Assembly (NCBI RefSeq): GCF_032922745.1
Contig: NZ_CP136693.1
Location: forward strand, 868,001-932,000
Reading direction: 5' to 3'
DNA from: Marinobacter salarius
GTDB taxonomy: Bacteria > Pseudomonadota > Gammaproteobacteria > Pseudomonadales > Oleiphilaceae
DNA: 64,000 nt
Shown piece by piece: positions 36,961 through 44,540 of the stretch. Position numbers and translations under genes: made by a program. Below the pieces are notes generated by a model, which saw only the letters and a list, made by a program, of their open reading frames with translations, made no database searches and was not told the origin of the DNA. Numbering within the stretch: the stretch's first letter is position 1; each line of letters opens with the position of its first letter.

Positions 36961-39021
36961 CCGGGTGGTCAAAGACCCTGAGACTGGCAAACGCTACCGC
37001 GTGGTCCTGGAGCAACTCAGTGATTTGATGATGATTGATGTCGATAGCGAGAAGGCTTGGCCCTTTCCCGTGTCGGAACAAGAGTTTCAGGAACTTGGAT
37101 ACGCCTCCATTCCGGATCCCTACCCGTTGCCAAGTGTGAAGGAAGGAAGCGTTGGCGCCAAAAGGCGTGATGAAGCCTGGGACACGCTCAGTCCATTGCT
37201 GGCCCACCATCTGTCACTATTCGTCAAAAACGAACGAAATCGCCTGATCAAAGAGGCCCTGGCATCCACCGATACAACACGGCAATACATCATTCGACAG
37301 CTTCGCCGCTACTGGCAGAGGGGAATGGCACCGAATGCATTGGTGCCCGACTACCACAAATGCGGCAACCCAGACGGGAAGTGGAAAACAAGGTTGGTCC
37401 AAAACGAACAGTTTCACCAGGAGTTGGCGTTCCTGTAACGGAGGAAGTTGCAGAGCTGTTTCGGATGGCGCTTGATGGCTTTTACCTGACCAACGAAAAG
37501 GTGCCACTTACCGCGGCCAGGGACAAAGCAGTGGGGCTCTTCAAAGCTCGATACCCCTCTGCAACTGAAAAAAGCCTGCCCACCATGAGGCAGTTCAGAT
37601 ACTTCTATGAAACCAATTATCGCAAGAACGAGGTGGTAAGGAGGCGGACTCCAAGCCGTATCTATCAGAAAGATAAAAGGGCGCTGACCAGCACCTCGGC
37701 CAATCTGAACTTCGGCCCAGGGGCACGGTATGAAATAGACGCAACCATTGCAGACCTTTATCTGGTAGCAGAGAAAGACCCAAACGTAATCATTGGTCGC
37801 CCTGTGTTGTACTTCGTCAAAGACGTGTTTAGCCGAATGGTGGTAGGCATGTATGTAGGCCTGGAAAGCCCGTCGTGGGTGGCTGCGATGATGGCCCTAG
37901 GTAACGCCTTCAGTGACAAAGTAGCCTATTGTCGCGAATACGAAATCAATATTGGGGGAGAAGACTGGCCCAGTATGGGGGTTCCCGCTGGAATCATGGC
38001 TGACCGGGGCGAACTCTTGTACAAACAAGCCGATGTTCTGGTTAACAGGTTTGGTATCCAGCTAAGTAACTCACGAGCCTACCGGGGTGATGACAAAGCC
38101 ATCTGCGAGCGATTTTTCGGCACCATTCAGAGTAAGTTCCGACCTTATGTCGGCGGAGTGGTCGAGCCGGTAAATGGAAAAAAACGTGCTGGCAAGCGCT
38201 ATGAGCTGGATGCAGACCTGAATCTTTTGGAATTCACACAAATGTTGATCAATCTGGTCCTTTTCTACAACACCCAGCACGTCGTTGAAGGTTATGATTT
38301 TGCGCCTGACATGCCCACAGATTTGCCAGCGGTGCCTCGGGAACTATGGAACTGGGGAATTCAAAACCGTACCGGGAAGCTTCGCTCCTGTGACGAAGAT
38401 CTGACTCGCATCAATCTCCTTCCCTATGAGAGTGGAACAGTGTCACAGGTAGGCATCACCTTCAAAGGGCTTGTTTACACGTGTCAGGAGGCGCTAGCCC
38501 AAGGCTGGTTCGATCGCATCCGCCAAAGCCGCCCTTCAAAAGTGGAAATCGCGTTTGACCCGCGACGCACCGATACTGTTTACCTTAGGCCTGACTCCTC
38601 ATTCGAAAACTACTGGGTATGTGAGCTTTCGGACCGAAGCCGTCGATACAAAGGTATGAGTTTCGTTGAGGCCGCAGGAATACTGAAAGAGATGAATCGA
38701 ACCAAAGCCACCGCCAAGCAAGACGAGGATTATCAGAAACCGGATTCCCTAGCCGCCATTGAGAACATTGTTGCCACTGCGAAGAAGCGGCAAGAAGCCA
38801 GCAAACCATCTGTTACGGATACTGAGCGACTTCGAGGGATAGGACAGAACCGCGTCAAAGAAAAAGAGTTGGAGCGAAACCGCAGCGGAATCAAATCCAA
38901 CAAAAAACCGCAGCAGGCCCGTCCAGCTGATGTAGTGCCGTTCCGTTCTGACAAAACCGAATCAAGCGACAATATCGATTATCCGGATATGGATGCCTTC
39001 CTGGAGGACGATGATGATTAA
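36950..39021 (+). pseudogene. tnsB: Tn7-like transposase TnsB, broken by a frameshift
   Basis: Two overlapping frames make one TnsB. Frame one (36950-37438) gives the N-terminal DNA-binding part up to CGNPDGKWK. Frame two (open from at least 37360 to 39021) continues with GPKRTVSPGVG, the DDE integrase core (EIDATIADLYL, ADRGELLY, DDKAICERFFG) and a charged C-terminal tail for TnsC contact. Restoring one A in the run near 37388 gives a seamless WKNKVGPKRTVSPG reading, so a 1-base deletion is likely. TnsB cuts 3' ends and joins them to target DNA; this copy should be inactive unless frameshifting or sequencing error rescues it. Confidence 0.88.
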
Positions 39022-39238
39022 ACTGCCAATGGCACAGTATCGGGAAGCAGAAATCCGGGAATACGAATGGCAGCCTCTGATTAATGCCCTGCCACCCATT
39101 AACTCGCCGCAGGCTACAGCAAGGATGCTGGCTCGTTTTCCAATAGTAGATGACGCCGAAAAGGCATTGCCCGCCCATATCCGACGCCATGCAATGATGA
39201 GGATTCTGGACCAGTTCCTGTACCCAACGAGCTCTCAT
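39014..39238 (+). pseudogene. tnsC: Tn7-like regulator TnsC, N-terminal fragment cut by an IS
   Basis: The start overlaps the tnsB end (ATG at 39014, six bases after GGAGG). The visible 75 codons include KLPMAQY and QPLINALPPI, an N-terminal pattern typical of Tn7-type TnsC, the AAA+ ATPase that links target selector to transposase. The frame then runs into the IS3-family left end at 39239, before any Walker motif. No remainder of tnsC is found on the other side of the insertion. Confidence 0.78.
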
Positions 39239-39305
39239 TGGCAAGCCCCCGATACAGTAGACGCCTGATAGCGTTACACTAAACGCAAATCTACAGGTGT
39301 TGGCA

Positions 39306-39556
39306 ATGAGCGGAAAGCGTTACTCCGAGGAATTCAAGATTGAGGCGGTCAAACAGGTCACGGAGCGTGGCTACAAAGTGACCGATGTGTGTCGGAGGCT
39401 GGGGATTACCTCGGCCAGTCTGCACAAATGGATCAAGCTGTACGGTGATGCTGGCAGTCAACATCAACAGATCAGTGAGCAGCAGGATGAGCTGCGCAAA
39501 CTGAGAGCGGAGTTGCGGCGGGTCAGTGAGGAGCGCGACATACTAAAAAAGGCCGC
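39306..39556 (+). pseudogene. IS3-family transposase OrfA, 3' end split off by IS30 insertion
   Basis: Starts MSGKRYSEEFKIEAVKQVTERGY, with a helix-turn-helix (VTDVCRRLGITSASLHKWIKLYG) and a leucine-zipper-like coiled coil (ISEQQDELRKLRAELRRVSEERDILKKAA). The IS30 element enters at 39557. The missing tail is found at 40795-40822. Joining them gives ...ILKKAAAFFAKESK and a stop, a normal OrfA end, so the gene was intact before the insertion. Confidence 0.88.
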
Positions 39557-40792
39557 GGTGAGTTCAACCGGTCAATGCAAATATGCTTTGCAGCTTTTCA
39601 GCAGGTGTCAGGTAGTCGAGTGTTTTCCTCGGCCGCTCATTCAGTTTCCTCGCAAACGCATCTAACTGCTCCTGAGAATAACCCGAGATATCAGTCTTTT
39701 TGGGGAAATACTGGCGCAATAGCCGATTTGTGTTTTCGTTGCTACCTCGTTGCCATGGGCTCTGTGGGTCACAGAAATATACCTGCATGTCGGTTGCCAA
39801 CGTAAATGCCTTGTGGTTACCCAGCTCACCCCCTCGGTCCCAGGTCAGGCTTTTCTTAAGTTCCTCTGGGAGGCGGCCAACCTCTCGACAAAGTGCCGAA
39901 ACAACGCTCGCCGTGTCTTTGCCTGCAACGTGTACCAGCATGGTAAAACGAGACTGCCGTTCGACAAGCGTTGCAATGTGCGAGTTCTTGGAACCGGATA
40001 TCAGGTCGCCTTCCCAATGGCCTGGTATGGCCCTGTCTTCAACGTCTTTTGGTCGGGCACGGATAGATACTGCATCCGAGATGCTGGTGCGAGATTCCTC
40101 CTCTTCAGAGCTTCTGTGCCGTGACCTGCGCATACCGCGTCTTGAGCGAAGATGCTTAACAAGCTCTTTCTTCAGAACACCTCTGGCCTGAATAAAAAGA
40201 CTCCGGTAAATCGTTTCGTGGGACACATGCATCGACCTATCATCCGGGAACTGACGCTTTAACCAGCCTGCTACTTGTTCCGGAGACCAGTCAAGACGGA
40301 GCTTTGTGGCGACGGCAATCCGAAGTGCCTCATTCAGTGCAAGCGAGCATTTCTTAGGTCTCTTTGACTGAGCCCAGGCACGCTGATCTGCCAGGTTCGC
40401 TCGGTACTCGCTTCTCCCACCGTTACGATGCACCTCGCGACTGACGGTTGATGTGGACCGTTCGATCAGCTCAGCAATTTGGCTCAAACTCAGGCCAGCT
40501 GAGAGGCCTCGTGAGATCTCCTCTCGCTCGGCAGTGCTGAGCACCCTGGCGGATCTCGACCGTCCAGATGGTGCAATACCTCCGTGGATCGCAAGCATTC
40601 CAGTGATCGACCCTGCATGTTTTCCCAGGGCCCTCCCAATCTCACTGAGCGACTGGCCTTTTTTCCACCTATCCCATAGCTCCTGCTTCTGCTGTGGAGT
40701 TAGCCCTCTGACTTTTGAAACATACTGCTGCATCCTGAAAGCTCCGGTGAACACCAACGTGCATTATGTTGCACTGACCGGTTGAATCTACC
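39557..40792 (-). mobile_element. IS30-family insertion sequence inside the IS3 element
   Basis: A 1236-bp element. The left end GGTGAGTTCAACCGGTCAAT and the inverted right end GGTAGATTCAACCGGTCAGT match at 16 of 20 positions, and the similarity continues inward. A 2-bp GC duplication flanks it (39555-39556 and 40793-40794), in line with the short duplications of IS30. Removing the insert and one GC rebuilds an intact IS3 orfA. It encodes one transposase on the minus strand. Confidence 0.9.
39564..40757 (-). CDS. IS30-family transposase
   Basis: A 397-residue transposase. N-terminal helix-turn-helix region: LTPQQKQELWDRWKKGQSLSEIGRALG. A second HTH (GLSLSQIAELIERSTSTVSREVHRNGG) is characteristic of IS30. 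The DDE catalytic residues are visible in GHWEGDLI, TWDRGGE and GSNENTN. The reading frame is intact. An internal ATG at 40733 (MQQYVSKVRG) is an equally plausible start. Its stop lies within the left inverted repeat. Confidence 0.93.
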   Translation of the reverse strand: MVFTGAFRMQQYVSKVRGLTPQQKQELWDRWKKGQSLSEIGRALGKHAGSITGMLAIHGGIAPSGRSRSARVLSTAEREEISRGLSAGLSLSQIAELIERSTSTVSREVHRNGGRSEYRANLADQRAWAQSKRPKKCSLALNEALRIAVATKLRLDWSPEQVAGWLKRQFPDDRSMHVSHETIYRSLFIQARGVLKKELVKHLRSRRGMRRSRHRSSEEEESRTSISDAVSIRARPKDVEDRAIPGHWEGDLISGSKNSHIATLVERQSRFTMLVHVAGKDTASVVSALCREVGRLPEELKKSLTWDRGGELGNHKAFTLATDMQVYFCDPQSPWQRGSNENTNRLLRQYFPKKTDISGYSQEQLDAFARKLNERPRKTLDYLTPAEKLQSIFALTG

Positions 40793-40866
40793 GCAGCGTT
40801 CTTTGCCAAAGAGTCCAAGTAAAGTATCGCTTCATCAGGGCTCACCAGAGTGAATTTCAAGTCCGT

Positions 40867-41694
40867 GTGATGTGCCGAGTGCTGGGAGTCCACTTCAGTG
40901 GTTTTTATGCCTGGCTGCATGAACCGGAAAGCCCTCGCGCCAAGGCCAACCGTCGCTTGGTGGGATTGATTAAGCAGGCCTGGCTCGAAAGTGGTGGCGT
41001 TTACGGTTACCGAAATATCACCCTGGATCTCAAAGACCTCGGCGAGAGATGCAGCAAAAATCGGGTGTACCGATTGATGAAGACGGAAGGTATTCGTGCT
41101 CAGCGCGGCTACAAACGTCACAAAGGCTATTACGGCGGAGAGCCCGCTCATGTCGCGCCCAATCATCTGGATCGCGATTTTGAGGCTCAGAAGCCAAACG
41201 AGCGATGGGTGACTGATATTACCTACATTCGGACTCACGAGGGCTTCTTGTATCTCGCCACAGTTCTGGACCTGTTCTCCCGGCAAATTGTGGGCTGGTC
41301 TATGAAGCCACGGATGTCGACGGACCTGATTATGGACGCCTTGCTGATGGCTTCCTGGAGGCGCAGACCGAAACAGGAGGTCCTGATTCACTCAGACCAA
41401 GGCTCGCAGTACACCAGCCGTGAATGGAGAGACTTCCTGAAAGACCACCAATTGAAACCCAGCATGAGCCGTCGCGGAAACTGTCACGACAATGCGGTTG
41501 CCGAAAGCTTCTTCTCGTTGCTCAAGAGTGAACGAGTGAAACGGAAAATATACAAGGATCGGGAAACAGCCCGGCAGGATATCTTCGATTACATTGAGAT
41601 GTTCTATAACCCGGTTCGCCGGCACGGAAATAACGGTGGGCTGTCCCCCGTGGACTTCGAAAAGCAGTATTTCACAAAGCTGTCAGGTGTCTAG
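40867..41694 (+). CDS. IS3-family transposase OrfB
   Basis: 275 codons from a GTG at 40867. The frame is open further upstream toward the IS30 junction and is normally expressed by frameshifting from OrfA. It has the HTH_21 region (MCRVLGVHFSGFYAWLHEPESPRA) and an rve integrase core with DDE residues in WVTDITYI, IHSDQGSQY and NAVAESFFSLLKSE. The catalytic part looks intact, but with OrfA split the element is probably immobile on its own. Confidence 0.9.
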   Translation: MMCRVLGVHFSGFYAWLHEPESPRAKANRRLVGLIKQAWLESGGVYGYRNITLDLKDLGERCSKNRVYRLMKTEGIRAQRGYKRHKGYYGGEPAHVAPNHLDRDFEAQKPNERWVTDITYIRTHEGFLYLATVLDLFSRQIVGWSMKPRMSTDLIMDALLMASWRRRPKQEVLIHSDQGSQYTSREWRDFLKDHQLKPSMSRRGNCHDNAVAESFFSLLKSERVKRKIYKDRETARQDIFDYIEMFYNPVRRHGNNGGLSPVDFEKQYFTKLSGV

Positions 41695-41748
41695 GATATC
41701 GGGGGCTTGCCACTACTGAGGGCGATAGGAATCTCGATGTTTCTTCCT

Positions 41749-42642
41749 TTAACCTTCTACCTTGAACCTTCTCAGCGTAGTGATAAACGAGTTAAGAAGC
41801 CTCGAATTATCATCCTTTCGGTATACACAGGACAGGTCGATGGTGGCCTCCTTAGGGAGATCTGAAATCTCTCGATAGACGACGCCGGGAAGCGAAAGAG
41901 TCGAACCCGATTGGGACACTAAGCACACTCCGAAGCCACTTGCGACCAAAGCGACGCCTGTTACTACATCACCAACCTCCTGCGTTATTTCTGGGGTAAA
42001 GCCAGCCGCATAACAAAGGGACATGACTTTATCTACCAGGTTAGGGCGGCCGCTGGATGAGAAAAGCACCATCGGATGATCTGCCAAATCTCGGAATCTG
42101 ATAACTGGTTGAGTAGCCAAGGGACTATTGGCATTTACAGCTAGCAGAAGTCGCTCCTGATTTACCAATTCTGTTGTTATATCGGGCAGCGGTTTAAGCA
42201 TCCGGTTGAATCCGAGAGTAATTCGGTGCTGCCTCAGGGCCTGGATTTGCTCTTCCTTTTCCATCGTGTGCAGAACCACTTTTACCTCGGGATAGTCCTG
42301 TTTGAATTGCAGGAGAATCCGGGGAATAGTATCTAGAACGCCGGAACCGAAAACCGCTACGTCAAGCCGACCGAGACGCCCTTGGCTTGCTCGTTGGGTT
42401 TTCTCTGAGGCCTGCTGCACCAGTGAAAAGATATTGCGGGCCTCTTGGGCGAGTAGTTCACCAGCTTCGGTTAGCTCCATGCCTTTTGGAGTGCGGTTGA
42501 ACAGTTGAACGTCAAGCTCTTCTTCCAGTTGATGGATCTGCCTGGTCAGTGGCGGTTGGGAGATATGTAACTGAGCCGCGGCGCGTCCGAGATTCCGTTC
42601 TTCAGCAACCGCTAAGAAATATCGCAGTTTTCTCAGGTCCAT
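41749..42642 (-). CDS. LysR-type transcriptional regulator, BenM/CatM-like
   Basis: A 297-residue LysR protein starting MDLRKLRYFLAVAEERNLGRAAAQLHISQPPLTRQI, with the winged helix-turn-helix at residues 1-60 and an inducer-binding domain after about residue 90. It resembles the regulators of catechol and benzoate pathways. It diverges from the SDR operon, and the gap carries an ATAT-N7-GTAT site with the geometry of a LysR operator. The same operator precedes the DUF1302 operon and the lower meta-cleavage operon, so it is the likely activator of all three. Probable inducers are pathway intermediates, which is inference. The IS3 right end is 36 bp from its stop. Confidence 0.92.
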   Translation of the reverse strand: MDLRKLRYFLAVAEERNLGRAAAQLHISQPPLTRQIHQLEEELDVQLFNRTPKGMELTEAGELLAQEARNIFSLVQQASEKTQRASQGRLGRLDVAVFGSGVLDTIPRILLQFKQDYPEVKVVLHTMEKEEQIQALRQHRITLGFNRMLKPLPDITTELVNQERLLLAVNANSPLATQPVIRFRDLADHPMVLFSSSGRPNLVDKVMSLCYAAGFTPEITQEVGDVVTGVALVASGFGVCLVSQSGSTLSLPGVVYREISDLPKEATIDLSCVYRKDDNSRLLNSFITTLRRFKVEG

Positions 42643-42665
42643 ACTGATACACCCTCCCCTAGATT

Positions 42666-42731
42666 ATATTTAAAAGGTATCACAAAGCCTTCTAAATGGT
42701 ATTAGACGGTATGTTGTGGCGTTTCTAGACT
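42666..42731 (+). promoter_or_regulatory. LysR-type operator/promoter A, upstream of the SDR operon
   Basis: The site ATAT-N7-GTAT (42666-42680) is followed by GTAT half-sites at +22 and +32, the latter in AAATGGTATTAGACGGTAT (42694-42712). A -35 TTAGAC (42702-42707) is 18 bp from a -10-like TAGACT (42726-42731). The first site centres near -65 relative to a start at about 42738, the usual LysR recognition position. Two more copies of this layout are at 45413 and 59539. Confidence 0.75.
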
Positions 42732-42800
42732 CAAGTCAATTGGGAACAAATTGTTCCAGAGTAGTTTTCTATTCCCTGACAAAAAGAAAACGGGAGCTAT

Positions 42801-43565
42801 ATGCCGCGGCAAACCTCGACAGGACCCACCATTATCATCGTCGGCGCGACGGGCGCATTTGGGCAAATCATCGCTGGGAGTCTTCTGGCCAAAGGATTAG
42901 ATGTGTTGGCGGTCGCCCGCGACGCGTATGCTCTTGCTTCGTTGGCAGAGAAGTTTCCTGGACTGCGTACATGTGCCGCAGATGTCAGTTCTGATAGCTC
43001 AATTAAGGAGATTCGTGGAGCCCTTGTAGGTCCTGTTAAGGCTGTTGTTCACGGCCCTGGGGTCGGTGTCGCTGGAGGTATTACGCAAGCGGACATAGGG
43101 ATTTTGATCGAGGCGGTAAACATCAAGGTTGGGGGGCTTTTGCGCGTGGTTCGGGCGTCGGAGGACCGAATGTTGGAAGGGAGTCGCATCATTGCCATCG
43201 CCGGACATTACGGCCTGGAACCTACAGCCTATGCCGCATCTGCAGGTGTCGCCAATGCCGCGCTTTTCAATGTGGTTCGTCAGTTGAGCTTGGGTTACGG
43301 AGAACGGGGCATTACCGCCCATACAATCGCTCCGGGGCCTGCTGAAACGGAACGACTGCGGAACGTTGCTGCGGCCCGTGCAGAGCGAGATGGAATCACC
43401 ACGGATGAGGTCCTGGAGCGCATGCGCTCAGAATCTTCCATCGCTGCATTCACCACTCCTGAGCAGGTCGCTTGGGGGGTCTCGATGTTGCTTCAAGATG
43501 AAGCCAGTGCCATGACCGGGTCGACCTTGATGCTGGACGCCGGTCGCCGCCACGGTCTTCCATAG
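42801..43565 (+). CDS. Atypical short-chain dehydrogenase/reductase-like protein
   Basis: A 254-residue SDR-fold protein. The nucleotide-binding motif near residue 14 reads IVGATGAFGQ and the region IKVGGLLRVVRASEDRM resembles SDR helix 4-5. The catalytic tetrad is damaged: the active-site Tyr region reads AYAASAGVAN, where the YxxxK lysine is alanine, and the usual serine strand reads IIAIAGHYG. It may bind NAD(P) without classic SDR chemistry, or have another function. It is first after operator A and 9 bp before the tautomerase-like gene. Confidence 0.8.
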   Translation: MPRQTSTGPTIIIVGATGAFGQIIAGSLLAKGLDVLAVARDAYALASLAEKFPGLRTCAADVSSDSSIKEIRGALVGPVKAVVHGPGVGVAGGITQADIGILIEAVNIKVGGLLRVVRASEDRMLEGSRIIAIAGHYGLEPTAYAASAGVANAALFNVVRQLSLGYGERGITAHTIAPGPAETERLRNVAAARAERDGITTDEVLERMRSESSIAAFTTPEQVAWGVSMLLQDEASAMTGSTLMLDAGRRHGLP

Positions 43566-43574
43566 GGGGATATC

Positions 43575-43988
43575 ATGCCAGTTGCCAAGTTTTATTCATC
43601 GGGTTGTGCTTTGGAAACGGAGGTAGTCAAAACGTTTCTTGATAGGGCTTCGGACCTTTACGCCCACATCCTTGAATGCCCGAAAGATCGTGTTCGTGTG
43701 TATTTCTTCCCGATTGATTCTGAATCCGTTGCCATTGAAGGAACGGTGCCCGGGCCTGCGTCCTTTTTCTTCGAGTTCATTGTGCTAGAGGGGCGCTCGT
43801 TGGAGCAGCGGCAGCAGATTGCACGGAGTTTCTGTGACCTAGTCGCATCGGTTTTTAATGTCGATGCCCAAAAAGTAAGGGGGCATTGTATTCGCGTCCA
43901 ACCAGAGGATTGGTGTATTGGCGGGCAGTTCGCCAGCGATCTCCGCAAGAAAGAAATTGAGGCGAGAAAGAATCAACCTAAACGTTGA
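43575..43988 (+). CDS. Tautomerase-superfamily protein (cis-CaaD-like, double length)
   Basis: A 137-residue protein starting MPVAKFYSSG, so Pro would be N-terminal after Met removal, as in tautomerase-superfamily enzymes. The middle block (VLEGRSLEQRQQIARSFCDLVASVFNV) and the later VRGHCIRVQPEDWCIGGQFASD resemble the double-length cis-3-chloroacrylic acid dehalogenase group by eye. The reaction here is unknown; an isomerisation or hydration of an unsaturated acid from ring cleavage is a reasonable guess. It is second in the LysR-linked operon and distinct from the short 4-oxalocrotonate tautomerase at 62756. Confidence 0.72.
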   Translation: MPVAKFYSSGCALETEVVKTFLDRASDLYAHILECPKDRVRVYFFPIDSESVAIEGTVPGPASFFFEFIVLEGRSLEQRQQIARSFCDLVASVFNVDAQKVRGHCIRVQPEDWCIGGQFASDLRKKEIEARKNQPKR

Positions 43989-43997
43989 TGTCCCCCA

Positions 43998-44040
43998 CAA
44001 CAGGCCCGGGAGGTCCTGTTTTGCCAAGGATGGCGTTTTT
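43998..44040 (+). terminator. Possible terminator/attenuator between tautomerase-like and GlcG-like genes
   Basis: AACAGGCCC and GGTCCTGTT can pair over 9 bp with one mismatch and run into TTTT. A second small stem, GCCA/TGGC, is followed by GTTTTTT. Both lie in the 74-bp gap, so they could reduce read-through into the GlcG-like gene. Confidence 0.5.
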
Positions 44041-44062
44041 TGTTGTGCCCAGAGGTACTGCC

Positions 44063-44530
44063 ATGAACCAAACAATCCAAAACTCTTTTGTTCAGCCGCA
44101 CCTGAAACTTACTGAAACCGCAGTGATCGACCTACTTAATGCGGCTATTGCACAAGCCGATCAATTGGGCTTTCAAGCTGCCGTATCGGTGTATGACTCG
44201 TCGGGGCTTTTGCTGGGATTTCTCCGTATGCCTGGAGCCTTTCTGGTGTCCTCCGAGCTTTCCCAGCGCAAGGCCCGATGTGCCGCAGGTCTGGGTATTG
44301 ATCCTGAGACTGTCGAAATGGTTTTGTCTGAGGAGGCTGCCCGTGTGCGGGATGGCCTACGGCGCAGTGCTGATTTCACACTGATTAGGGGCGGATTGCC
44401 GTTGTACTGGGAGGGATCCCTGGTCGGTGGCATCGGTGTTTCCGGCGGTACGGAAAGCCAGGACTTGGATTGCGTGACCGGTGCAATCGAGAGCGTTAAG
44501 GGTTTCCATTCTAGTCTGCAATCGGAATAG
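44063..44530 (+). CDS. GlcG/HbpS-like (DUF336) protein
   Basis: A 155-residue protein starting MNQTIQNSFVQPHLKLT, with the GlcG/HbpS pattern of an N-terminal helix (VIDLLNAAIAQADQLGF), a beta strand VSVYDSSGLLLGFLRM and the C-terminal LVGGIGVSGG. Relatives bind heme or cobalamin-like ligands or are of unknown function, and they often accompany aromatic-degradation genes. I chose the ATG at 44063, preceded by AGAGG, over a longer frame beginning at 43985 in the intergenic hairpin region. Confidence 0.82.
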   Translation: MNQTIQNSFVQPHLKLTETAVIDLLNAAIAQADQLGFQAAVSVYDSSGLLLGFLRMPGAFLVSSELSQRKARCAAGLGIDPETVEMVLSEEAARVRDGLRRSADFTLIRGGLPLYWEGSLVGGIGVSGGTESQDLDCVTGAIESVKGFHSSLQSE

Positions 44531-44540
44531 AGAATTGGGT

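Larger units (their letters stand above)
36035..41712. mobile_element. Decayed Tn7-like transposon, glmS-proximal end and tns genes
   Basis: The element begins TGTCAG at 36035, 24 bp beyond the glmS stop, which is where Tn7 inserts. The preceding 5 bp (GGAGA, 36030-36034) would be the target duplication. It continues with TnsB-site-like repeats, tnsA, a frameshifted tnsB and the first 75 or so codons of tnsC, all pointing away from glmS as in Tn7. tnsC is cut by an IS3 element; the rest of tnsC, tnsD and tnsE are not seen. The opposite end is not in the window, so the catabolic genes that follow may be cargo. I end this entry at the outer IS boundary. Confidence 0.85.
39239..41712 (+). mobile_element. 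IS3-family element interrupted by an IS30-family element
   Basis: Terminal inverted repeats start TGGCAAGCCCCCGATA at both ends (left from 39239, right ending at 41712) and match over about 35 bp with few mismatches. Inside are orfA and orfB of an IS3-family transposase, split by an IS30-family insertion at 39557-40792. Without the insert and its 2-bp duplication the element is about 1236 bp, a normal IS3 size. The 3-bp flanks differ (CAT left, CTA right), so there is no target duplication, which suggests a deletion next to the IS. Confidence 0.88.

Noticed and set aside
37380..37400. Programmed -1 frameshifting to make full TnsB
   Set aside because: No slippery heptamer in the zero frame and no obvious downstream pseudoknot; a 1-base loss in an A run is simpler.
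37360..39021. A separate integrase-core gene starting at 37360
   Set aside because: Its first residues are the middle of TnsB in a shifted frame; one missing base explains both frames.
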